Shown: positions 6,945-13,910 of the stretch, one piece after another | Numbering within the stretch: the stretch's first letter is position 1 | Layout of the letters: each line of letters starts with the position of its first letter | DNA from: JAQVUB01 sp033809415 | GTDB lineage: Bacteria; Verrucomicrobiota; Lentisphaeria; Oligosphaerales; Oligosphaeraceae | Direction of reading: 5' to 3' | Length of the DNA stretch: 19,644 nt | NCBI GenBank assembly: GCA_033809415.1 | Contig: JAPXLT010000059.1 | Location: 1 to 19,644, forward strand | Position numbers and translations under genes: made by a program | Notes under the pieces: generated by a model | Databases searched by the model: none | Seen by the model: the letters and a program-made list of their open reading frames with translations, nothing else | What the model was told of the DNA's origin: nothing

Positions 6945-8267
6945 TTACGGTTTTCGGTTCAGGAATTTCAGGGTTTCGACGGCGATGAAGTCATGTCCGG
7001 CTTCGGTCAGATGCACGCCATCATTTGGATTGAGCAGGCTGGCCTTGTCCGGCAGTGCCTTCATCGGTTCGTAGACATCAAGGTACTCGAGGTTGTGCTT
7101 CGTTGCAAGTTCCTTGAGTACCTCGTTGAAGGCCTCCATGTGCACTGGTTCGCCAAAACGGTTGTGAATACGCTCGATTTTGGCTGAATTCCTGCGGCAG
7201 ACCTCGACATTTGATGAGCTGGCTGACATCAGGATAATGCGTTGCACCCCCTGGGCTTTCAGCTTAGCCAGCAAGTCCTCATACAGTTTGCGCTGGCGTT
7301 CCGGTGGAATGACAGGCACCTTGAACTGCTTTGCGCTCGAGGCTTTGGTGTCATTATGTCCCAGGAAGACAATGGCCCAGTCGTAGTTTCGGCTCCAGAG
7401 GTCCTGATAGCGTTTGCCATACTTTCCGGAGGTATCACCCTCCAGGCGCTTGACGATGCGCTGTATATCATCGCCGCCGCAGGCATAGTTGAAAACCTCC
7501 GCCTTGCCGGGATTGTATTTATTCAGAAAGTATCCGACTTTGTCAACATGGTTATGCCCCATGTCAAAATGCGTGAGGCTGTCACCAAGATAGAGAATTT
7601 TCACTGGTTTTTCAAGTTGTATTCCTTTGGCTGCTTCATCGAATTTGCTGGTGTCGCCTTTGTCGATCCAGGCATAGGCGGTGGCGCCGGACTCGCGATG
7701 AAAGGCCTCCTGCCCCTGTTCGATGATTTGCGCATTTTCGACGATTTTGCCTTGGTGATAGAGAGTGAAGGTAATGGGTTGCGGCGACTCTGAAGTCATC
7801 TGGTATGCCGGCGTGGCAACCAGCTGATATTCAGGATCAAAAAGATGCGTTACAACCAGCTTGCGGTATTCGCCGGCACCCTGTATAACCGGGTTTATCT
7901 GCTTGGAGGCACGCTCGGGAATCTCACATTCAAACTGATAGGCGGTGAATGTGTCAGTGAGCGCAAATTCATCACTCCACAGTTGCGCAATCTTCTGTCC
8001 ATAACTGAACAGCCCGAGTTTGATCTTGCCGCTGCCGCGCGCCTCGACTTGCACGCGAATCCGGCTTCCACGGTTGAACACGCCGAAAGCACTGGTGCCG
8101 ATATGACGCCGATCATCTGTCAGAGTCATCACCTGATTCTCGATCTTGGCGTATTCCTTCGTGTTAACCACACGCCAAACTGCCCGCTTGAACAGATCGG
8201 TAAGCACAACTTGATCCGCAAACAGCAGAACAGAAAAGAAGAAAAATGGAACGACAAATTTTTTCAT
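6945..8267 (-). CDS. Secreted SGNH/GDSL-type hydrolase with N-terminal domain, 440 aa
   Basis: A short signal peptide (MKKFVVPFFFFSVLLFA) indicates export. Residues about 20-215 form an N-terminal, probably beta-rich domain without a recognised family. Residues about 220-440 are an SGNH hydrolase: block I LYLGDSLTH with nucleophile Ser230, block II NYACGGDDI (oxyanion Gly264/265), block III LGHND with Asn305, and block V DGVHL with Asp416 and His419. Such enzymes remove O-acetyl or other acyl groups from glycans or lipids. AAAGGA lies five bases upstream of the ATG and is part of the dispersed repeat between this gene and the LamG-protein gene. A repeat-derived terminator separates the two genes, so it may be only partly cotranscribed. 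The substrate is not determinable from sequence; deacetylation of a glycan cut by the neighbouring secreted protein is inferred. Confidence 0.88.
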   Translation of the reverse strand: MKKFVVPFFFFSVLLFADQVVLTDLFKRAVWRVVNTKEYAKIENQVMTLTDDRRHIGTSAFGVFNRGSRIRVQVEARGSGKIKLGLFSYGQKIAQLWSDEFALTDTFTAYQFECEIPERASKQINPVIQGAGEYRKLVVTHLFDPEYQLVATPAYQMTSESPQPITFTLYHQGKIVENAQIIEQGQEAFHRESGATAYAWIDKGDTSKFDEAAKGIQLEKPVKILYLGDSLTHFDMGHNHVDKVGYFLNKYNPGKAEVFNYACGGDDIQRIVKRLEGDTSGKYGKRYQDLWSRNYDWAIVFLGHNDTKASSAKQFKVPVIPPERQRKLYEDLLAKLKAQGVQRIILMSASSSNVEVCRRNSAKIERIHNRFGEPVHMEAFNEVLKELATKHNLEYLDVYEPMKALPDKASLLNPNDGVHLTEAGHDFIAVETLKFLNRKP

Positions 8268-8274
8268 GGGAATC

Positions 8275-8331
8275 CTTTCGTGTTTTTCGTGTTTTTCGTT
8301 GTTAAAAAATAGGTTGTGGACTGATGTCCGC
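8275..8331. repeat. Dispersed hairpin-arm repeat, copy D
   Basis: On the plus strand, TTTCGTG-type units (8275-8300) are followed by an A-run and TAGGTTGTGGACTGATGTCC. This matches the order of copies A and B: arm, A-run, GGGTTGTGG, hairpin. It fills most of the 71-bp gap between the LamG-protein gene and the SGNH gene, and its outer edge supplies the SGNH gene's AAAGGA ribosome-binding site. Confidence 0.75.
8304..8331 (-). terminator. Putative rho-independent terminator of the LamG-protein gene
   Basis: Read on the minus strand, GCGGAC, loop ATCA, GTCCAC forms a six-pair stem with one G-U pair; after AACCTA comes a run of six T. It starts 7 bases past the stop codon at 8339. The structure is part of the dispersed repeat. 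Confidence 0.55.
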
Positions 8332-8338
8332 GTAAGTT

Positions 8339-11300
8339 TTAAAATTGCCCTTTTTCCTGTTGCAGCAATTGGTTGATTTCTGAAACGTTCAGCGCTTTTG
8401 AGTAAAGCTTGACATCAGCGATTTTTCCGCCAAAGGTACGTCGTCCACGTCCATAGGTTGCAATCTGGAAAGTATTGTTCCAGATTGGCAGAAATACCTT
8501 GAGCGGGATGCCATCGTTGGTGTACTCGATGCCATCCACAAAGAAACGGCAGTGCTGTCCGTCCCACGTAAAGGCGATATGAGTCCAGCGGTCATGTTCC
8601 GCAGGCGGGCCGGCAACCGAATCCGCGTCAAAAACGGTGAATCCCCAACGCTGATTATGCATAGATACCCGGAAAAAGCGGGAAGACACCGGGTATCCCC
8701 CACGGTCACTGAGTTCGCAGTGCAGATTGGCCGCAGCCCAGAAGGTAATCGTTCCAAATTTCAGTGGGAACCCCGGGTTGTAATCAATTTCCACTGCGGT
8801 CTTTGGTTCCGAGGCATCGTAGACTGTACGTCCGGAAGGGGTTTTGGCATATTTCATGTCATAGGAGCGTTCTCGGCTGGGAAAGACGGTGCTGCCTTCG
8901 CTGCCATCGAGCTTCCAAGTGCCGATCAGCGGCAGGCTGTGTTCCGCCTTGACAGAAACATTGCGTATTTCCAGCACCCGGATTTCGCCGGGTGGGAGAT
9001 CAATTTCAAAAATGCTTCCGTTGCGCCGACCAGCAGTCTGCCGGAAGACCTCTTGTACAGTGGCCTTTTCCGGCAGGGTGATTTTGACGACACTTGCAAA
9101 AGACGGATCAAAGGACTCGCTGCGTTCCCATGGTTGCTTGAGGACGCCTTTGTTGTTGATCAGAGCGACTTTCCAATGTTCGTCTCCGAGCCTGCTGATC
9201 AGGAATTGCGCATCACCGTCAATCTGGAAGGGAAGCACTTCCGCTTGTAGTTTTTCCAGCAATCGAGCAATATAGGGAATGGGCTGCTCCGGATCGTTCC
9301 CCAGCAAATATTCCGGCAAGGTCATGATTGCATGCCCGTTTCCATAAGGATATTTGACGGCAAAGGGATTTCCGGCAGCAGTTTTCAATTCAATGCTGCA
9401 ACGCTTGTTCAAAACGACTTTTGGAATCCGCATGCCATCCTCTTCGATGATATCACCGGTAAAGCGTACCGGCATCATGCCTTTCGGAAGCGAATCATGA
9501 TGGATGGAATTAAAGACTAACGTGCCGCCATTGAGTACGTAATCTTGCAAAAGACCGCATAATGCCGGAGTCATGTTGCAAGCATCGGGCAGTACTGTCA
9601 CCGCATAGCGATCAAATTTTGGGAAAGTGCCGGAGGGCGGATTGATGAAGGCAGTATCGAAAATGTCTCCGAGCGTGGAGTTATGCAGATTGTGGCTGTA
9701 AGGCGGTTTGTCCCAGGCGGCTGCTTCTCCGTCGTAATAATCAATGGCACGATTGATATGTTCACTCATCCGATCCCCTTTTTCCAGTTCGATCTGATAG
9801 CCCCAGATCCAACCGTGCCGACGCATCTGACCATGGTGATAATCAGCGGCCAGCAGGATGGGCGTATACCAGTCGCCGCGCTTGCCGTCGGGAGAACGAA
9901 CCCATTCATAAAATTCCTTGAGGACTTTTCCGTTGGCGTTCAGTGCGACCGTGCCATCCGGGAGTGTTTCCGCCTGTCCCCAGGGCTGTGCCTCGAAGCT
10001 GAGGTAATTGGTGCCCATGAAATAGGCGGTCATGAAGGTGCGCCGTGCAAAGGATGGTGAGATGCCCGCGTCAGGGCCGCTTGCCCAGTGCTTGGTCTCC
10101 TTGTTTGCCATGACTCTGGTGGAATCTGGAGAAAACTTGCCAAGGTAATATGCAAGATAGAGCAGCCAGGGCTTGTCATACTGCCGTCCGGCACCGGCAG
10201 TCAGGCGCAGCAATGTGCGGTGCGGAATATACGAAGTGTGGTTGGTCAGTTCCATGCCAGCAACCTGTCCACCCCATTCCATTCCGTACTGTGGGAAGCC
10301 GATGGCGCCGCTCATGCCCCAGATTTGGTCAAAGAAGATCGATTTGTGCCAGTTCCAGAAGCGTTTCAGGGTTTGTTCCGAGTCGTACCGGTTCTGCGGC
10401 GGTGGGCCGAAAGCGGCGGCAAGGTCGGTGAAGAACATATTGTTGGCATTCCAGGACTGAAAGAAAGCCTGCGAATCCCATTCCGCAAAACAGATGCCGA
10501 TATGGGTGTCGCGGTATTTGTTCAGCAGCTCGTCACAGGCCTTACGGTCAAAATTTTCCGCTGACAGACCAAAAGGAACTGGGCGCATCAAGTGTGAAGA
10601 AAAGGGACGTTCGAGTAGTTTCTGGGAAAGCTCCTCCGGAAAATCAAGCAACTTGATGGTTGCCGGCGCGGATTGGCAGAACAGGGTCATTTCCTTGGTT
10701 GCCGAAGCATCAGCAAAGGTGGCAGTTAATGTGCGTGTTGCCTGATCGACAAGCAAAGTTTCCGGAGCAATGGTCCGTCCGGCAATCCGCAATTCGACCC
10801 GTCCGATATCCGGATTCTTTTCATCGCCGAAATTCAGCAGCAGCTTCCGGGGTGATATTGCCTCCATGGTAGTCAGGCGTATTTCGGTTTCCAGTGGGCG
10901 ATAGCGGATTTGCGGTGTGGCGATGCTGCCGCTCAGGGAGCAAAAGGTATCCACATTTCCGTCAATCAGATGCATTGGATTGTAAATTAGAGTGTCTGTT
11001 TCCAGCGGCTTGATTTCAACAGACAGTGCAATTGCCTGGCTGCGCCCATCTTTTTCGCCGTAAAGTTTTAGTTCGCGTAAACGTAAAACGCGCTGCGGAG
11101 AATAGTTTCGCCGCTCCATATCCCATTTGGCATACCAAATACCCGATCCCTGAACAAATGCTTCGTCTTTAACACCAGGCAATTCATGCCATCGAGGTGT
11201 CAGCAGATACCAGAAGTCGTTTCCCATACGCACATGGCTGGGCCAGAGCGCCCGGTCAGCCCGGTCGGGTTCCGCAACCATCGTGCCGGCATACAAAGCC

Positions 11301-11344
11301 TGAAGCAGCCCAAAAGCGAGAACGACGAACAGTTTCTTCGGCAT
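8339..11344 (-). CDS. Large secreted glycosidase-like protein with C-terminal LamG domain, 1001 aa
   Basis: The ATG at 11344 is chosen because GGAGG lies nine bases upstream and a signal peptide follows (MPKKLFVVLAFGLLQALYA); a TTG at 11404 would place 20 residues before it and overlap the previous stop. Residues about 85-150 resemble a discoidin-like sandwich (LRELKLYGE, then LIDGNVDTFCSL). Residues about 260-540 probably form a TIM barrel; conserved-looking acids include Glu356 (GMEWGG) and Glu451 (LSFEAQPWG), but the catalytic pair is unproven. Residues about 575-700 resemble the amidotransferase-like domain that follows barrels in GH42-type enzymes (YVLNGGTLVFNS). Residues about 805-992 are a LamG/concanavalin-like domain (WTHIAFTWDGQ, FFVDGIEY, GKIADVKLYSKAL). 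It follows the pseudopilin by 56 bp and is probably cotranscribed with it. The glycan substrate is unknown. Confidence 0.88.
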   Translation of the reverse strand: MPKKLFVVLAFGLLQALYAGTMVAEPDRADRALWPSHVRMGNDFWYLLTPRWHELPGVKDEAFVQGSGIWYAKWDMERRNYSPQRVLRLRELKLYGEKDGRSQAIALSVEIKPLETDTLIYNPMHLIDGNVDTFCSLSGSIATPQIRYRPLETEIRLTTMEAISPRKLLLNFGDEKNPDIGRVELRIAGRTIAPETLLVDQATRTLTATFADASATKEMTLFCQSAPATIKLLDFPEELSQKLLERPFSSHLMRPVPFGLSAENFDRKACDELLNKYRDTHIGICFAEWDSQAFFQSWNANNMFFTDLAAAFGPPPQNRYDSEQTLKRFWNWHKSIFFDQIWGMSGAIGFPQYGMEWGGQVAGMELTNHTSYIPHRTLLRLTAGAGRQYDKPWLLYLAYYLGKFSPDSTRVMANKETKHWASGPDAGISPSFARRTFMTAYFMGTNYLSFEAQPWGQAETLPDGTVALNANGKVLKEFYEWVRSPDGKRGDWYTPILLAADYHHGQMRRHGWIWGYQIELEKGDRMSEHINRAIDYYDGEAAAWDKPPYSHNLHNSTLGDIFDTAFINPPSGTFPKFDRYAVTVLPDACNMTPALCGLLQDYVLNGGTLVFNSIHHDSLPKGMMPVRFTGDIIEEDGMRIPKVVLNKRCSIELKTAAGNPFAVKYPYGNGHAIMTLPEYLLGNDPEQPIPYIARLLEKLQAEVLPFQIDGDAQFLISRLGDEHWKVALINNKGVLKQPWERSESFDPSFASVVKITLPEKATVQEVFRQTAGRRNGSIFEIDLPPGEIRVLEIRNVSVKAEHSLPLIGTWKLDGSEGSTVFPSRERSYDMKYAKTPSGRTVYDASEPKTAVEIDYNPGFPLKFGTITFWAAANLHCELSDRGGYPVSSRFFRVSMHNQRWGFTVFDADSVAGPPAEHDRWTHIAFTWDGQHCRFFVDGIEYTNDGIPLKVFLPIWNNTFQIATYGRGRRTFGGKIADVKLYSKALNVSEINQLLQQEKGQF

Positions 11345-11400
11345 TTGCTTAATCCTCCAAAGCATCTTCTTATGGATTGTTTTACAGGGCGTTCTTTTGC

Positions 11401-12108
11401 TCAATAAAACCAGGGTTTTCGGAAACGGATTGCGGTTGTTGCCCAGTAGAGCACATCGGATTGCTTCATGTTTTCCGCATGGCCATCGATAAATAGCATG
11501 TTGAGCGATTGGTTGTGACGGACAAAATTGGCGCCGATTGGGTAGATTTCATCGGCCTTTTGCGAGGCATCGATCTGATGGGTGGTCTCATTGCAATCGC
11601 CCAATTGCGCTACGGATGCTGGAACTTTGACTGTTTCACGCTTGATAAAAACACTGTCATATTCAGTGGCACCCAACCAGACGCCACGGTTCTTTGCGCT
11701 TGCATTCATAGACTGAGTGCGCAGAGTCGTATTCAAACCAAAACTTGATGAACCGGAAGCCGTTTTAGCTGACGGACAGCTTAAAATATTGGAGTATTTG
11801 ATGCCAGCAGTCATATTTTCATATTTCAGATAGCCGGCTGTGCAAAGCATATCTATCCAAGTGTAGCCATACTGGTTCTGATACGTTCCGGAAAAATGAG
11901 GCGAAACCCATCTTCCCGGAAGCCAGTCGTTGAAGTCGTCGGCATAATGCATGAAGACAAAGCCAAGCTGTTTCTGGTTATTGAGGCAACGGACAATCTG
12001 TGCCTTGCTGCGTGCCTTCCCCAGTGCCGGTAGGAGCATGCTCGCAAGAATTGCAATAATGGCGATTACGACGAGCAGTTCAATTAAGGTAAAATTTTGC
12101 CTGCGCAT
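11401..12108 (-). CDS. Type IV pilin-like / pseudopilin-like protein, 235 aa
   Basis: After a five-residue leader (MRRQN), the prepilin segment FTLIELLVVIAIIA runs to LLPAL, with Glu10 at mature position +5. The residue before Phe is Asn, not Gly. The C-terminal part carries the complete H-x9-DG signature: His in VRHNQ, then FIDGH, as in DUF1559-type proteins. The start is certain: TAAGGAGG lies seven bases upstream, and its TAA is the stop codon of the NagA-like gene, leaving 12 bp between the two genes, so they are translated from one mRNA. The gene for the secreted LamG protein follows. Inner-membrane anchoring or incorporation into a pseudopilus is inferred from the family; the partner is not known. 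Confidence 0.92.
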   Translation of the reverse strand: MRRQNFTLIELLVVIAIIAILASMLLPALGKARSKAQIVRCLNNQKQLGFVFMHYADDFNDWLPGRWVSPHFSGTYQNQYGYTWIDMLCTAGYLKYENMTAGIKYSNILSCPSAKTASGSSSFGLNTTLRTQSMNASAKNRGVWLGATEYDSVFIKRETVKVPASVAQLGDCNETTHQIDASQKADEIYPIGANFVRHNQSLNMLFIDGHAENMKQSDVLYWATTAIRFRKPWFY

Positions 12109-12120
12109 GATTCAGCCTCC

Positions 12121-13266
12121 TTAGTCAAGATGATTTTTTCCACAGAAAACGCTTTGTTCGATATGTAAAGTTTGTTTGTCGAAGCGTGCTTGGACGAAGG
12201 TGGCTTCGTCTCCGGGTTGGAGTTGTGGTAGGTCTATGCCGATCAGCTTTGCCGGAATTGTGCTGCAAAGTTTCCAAGCGTCGAGGAAGTTCAATCCCAC
12301 CTGATTGACTAGGAATTCGACGCTGCGGTTGTTTTGATACCAGGCACCGGCCAGGATTTCCTGCCCGACAACATGAATGAAGCCATTTTTCTCGATGACG
12401 CAATCCAGTCCGCCGATGCGCTGGTAGGTGCCCGGGATGCATCCGGAATAAATATTGGCGTCGGAGACCATGAAGCAGTTATCGATTCCTTTGCAGCGAA
12501 GGGCGACCCGCACCAATTCCGGCGGCAGGTGGAAGCCGTCGCCAACCAGCCCCAATGCAAGACCGGCCTGATCAAGAAATCCCCAGAAAGGGTTGTGGAA
12601 ACGATGAATTTCGGGTGAAGACCCATTGCCAAAATGGGTTACCATGCTGGCGCCGGCCTTGACAGCAGCGGCAATAGTAGCAGTATCCGGACAGCAGTGC
12701 CCGAGGGCGACCTTGATCCCGGCGGCATGGGCTTTCCGGATGAAATCCAAAGCACCAGGCTCCTCCGGCGCAATATTGACCAGGCGGATGCGGCCGTCGG
12801 CGAGCTCCTGCAAACGGCTGAACTTTTCCCAGTCCGGCGGCAAAATATAGGCTGGGTCATGTCCGCCGCGCCAGCCGGCTTTCGGCGATATGAAAACGCC
12901 TTCGTGAAAAATCCCGGGAAACAGCGCTTCGAGTATTTTTTCTGCGCACAATGCCTGATCAAAGGCTTTTGCGGCAGTATTCAGGCGTTCATAGGGGCAA
13001 GTGGTGAAGGTGGCCAGACAACGCCCAATGCCATTGCGGATCAGATGCTCAGCCACCTGACGCAACTGCGCGGGAGCATTCTCTGCGAGATTATTATAAG
13101 CAATCTCCAAAGCCCCATTGTGCTGCAAATCGACCAGCGACGGCAAAAGCCAAGGCAGCGAAGAGTCCGCAGCAATCGGACGTACCGCCGTAATCATATC
13201 ATCCTCAACAACCAGCTCGATAGCCGTATTGTTCAGATCAATGCCCCTGTAAAATTTTTGCGACAT
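12121..13266 (-). CDS. nagA: N-acetylglucosamine-6-phosphate deacetylase-like amidohydrolase, 381 aa
   Basis: NagA removes the acetyl group from N-acetylglucosamine-6-phosphate in the cytoplasm, feeding amino sugars into glycolysis. Family landmarks are in order: LLPSLVDLQHNGA at 40-52 (E. coli NagA reads DVQLNG here, also without the HxH metal pair), FHEGVF with Glu122, GHCCPD with His190, THFGNG with His211, DGFHLPPE with His246, and FMVSDA with catalytic Asp269. No signal peptide. Length equals the family's usual 380-390. The ribosome-binding site is weak (GTAGGT). It is the first gene of module 2, 12 bp before a pseudopilin. The replacement of HLEGPF by FHEGVF and the unusual GHCCPD make a related substrate, such as another N-acetylhexosamine phosphate, possible; the symbol is given on family grounds. 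Confidence 0.82.
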   Translation of the reverse strand: MSQKFYRGIDLNNTAIELVVEDDMITAVRPIAADSSLPWLLPSLVDLQHNGALEIAYNNLAENAPAQLRQVAEHLIRNGIGRCLATFTTCPYERLNTAAKAFDQALCAEKILEALFPGIFHEGVFISPKAGWRGGHDPAYILPPDWEKFSRLQELADGRIRLVNIAPEEPGALDFIRKAHAAGIKVALGHCCPDTATIAAAVKAGASMVTHFGNGSSPEIHRFHNPFWGFLDQAGLALGLVGDGFHLPPELVRVALRCKGIDNCFMVSDANIYSGCIPGTYQRIGGLDCVIEKNGFIHVVGQEILAGAWYQNNRSVEFLVNQVGLNFLDAWKLCSTIPAKLIGIDLPQLQPGDEATFVQARFDKQTLHIEQSVFCGKNHLD

Positions 13267-13368
13267 GCAACATACCTACCCGGCCACACAACAAAGTTTC
13301 TATTTGTTTCTATTTGTTATTACTACTGTAAGCCGGTTTTTAGCAAATGCAAATCGCTTTTTTAGAAA

Positions 13369-13392
13369 GGGTGCAGGGTGCAGGGTGCAGGG
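13369..13392. repeat. Heptanucleotide tandem repeat (GGGTGCA), locus 2
   Basis: Three perfect GGGTGCA units followed by a partial GGG, about 100 bp upstream of the NagA-like gene's start. Confidence 0.9.
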
Positions 13393-13410
13393 CAATACTT
13401 TTTACTTAAG

Positions 13411-13468
13411 ATTTTTTAACCACGAAATACACGAACAGGCTTGGCGCGGACTGAACGCCCGCAACCCA
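13411..13468 (+). repeat. Dispersed hairpin-arm repeat, copy C, inverted
   Basis: On the plus strand, a T-run and AACCACGAAATACACGAA are followed by GGCTTGGCGCGGACTGAACG and CCCGCAACCCA. This matches copy A read on the other strand: arm, GCTTGGCG, hairpin, AACCCA. It is inverted relative to copies A, B and D. The hairpin has one mismatch, and no T-run follows, so it should not terminate. Confidence 0.7.
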
Positions 13469-13470
13469 CA

Positions 13471-13508
13471 CGGACGGGACACGGACGGGACACGGACGGG
13501 ACACGGAC
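13471..13508. repeat. 11-bp tandem repeat (CGGACGGGACA), three copies plus a partial
   Basis: Three exact units at 13471-13503, then CGGAC, and a further CGGACGG at 13516-13522. It directly abuts the dispersed repeat copy C. Confidence 0.9.
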
Positions 13509-13521
13509 AACAAACCGGACG

Positions 13522-13557
13522 GATCGAGTAGATCGGTCGAATCGGTCAGATCAGTCG
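13522..13557. repeat. 9-bp degenerate tandem repeat (GATCGGTCG-like), four copies
   Basis: Units read GATCGAGTA, GATCGGTCG, AATCGGTCA and GATCAGTCG. Each differs from the second unit at two or three positions. Confidence 0.7.
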
Positions 13558-13800
13558 GAGAAAAAAGACAGGAATTGGCGGTACCTTAAAAGGGCTGTAT
13601 GCCAATGACTTGGAGCTTTCCTTTCAGAAAAATCTTTCCCAAAAAAGAAGATTTTGAGTGAGTAGCACGGAAAATTTAGAAGTGTTACTTTGACGGATAG
13701 GATGGTATGCGGTTAAAAAAGTAGCGCGACCGTCCCGGTTATGAAGTGTGTTCAGGCTTATGGCCTTGAATTATCGCAGGGTGTCCGATCCCCATACCTC

Positions 13801-13892
13801 CATTCGTCAAAGCAAACCACCCCTATAAAATTTCCGCGTTTTCCGTGCTTTTCGTGGACAAAAATGGGTTGTGGGCGTCAGCCCGCCCCGAG
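13801..13892. repeat. Dispersed hairpin-arm repeat, copy B
   Basis: About 90 bp aligns almost throughout with 29-118 (copy A): GTCAAAGCAA, TTTCCGCG, TTCCGTGCTT, CGTGGACAAAAA, TGGGTTGTGGGCG and CAGCCC are all shared. Both copies lie just downstream of a minus-strand gene. Confidence 0.85.
13860..13884 (-). terminator. Putative rho-independent terminator after the third pseudopilin gene
   Basis: Read on the minus strand, GGGC, loop TGAC, GCCC is followed by ACAACCCA and five T. It begins about 27 bases past the pseudopilin stop codon and is the hairpin part of copy B. The stem is shorter than in copy A. Confidence 0.45.
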
Positions 13893-13910
13893 TATCATAT
13901 CTATTCCGGC

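Larger units (their letters stand above)
13267..13910. other. 644-bp gene-free region with a mosaic of short repeats
   Basis: No credible coding frame. From low to high: two copies of GTTTCTATTT (13296-13315), a heptamer array (13369-13392), an inverted copy of the dispersed arm-hairpin element (13411-13468), an 11-bp tandem repeat (13471-13508), a 9-bp tandem repeat (13522-13557), an unexplained stretch (13558-13800) and another dispersed element with terminator (13801-13884). The unexplained stretch has an AT-rich inverted repeat, AAAATCTT at 13629-13636 and AAGATTTT at 13648-13655. The promoter of the NagA-like gene should be here, but no strong -35/-10 pair is visible. Confidence 0.7.

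Noticed and set aside
11345..11404. TTG or upstream ATG start of the LamG protein
   Set aside because: The ATG at 11344 has GGAGG nine bases upstream and begins a normal signal peptide; the others lack a ribosome-binding site and bury the signal peptide.
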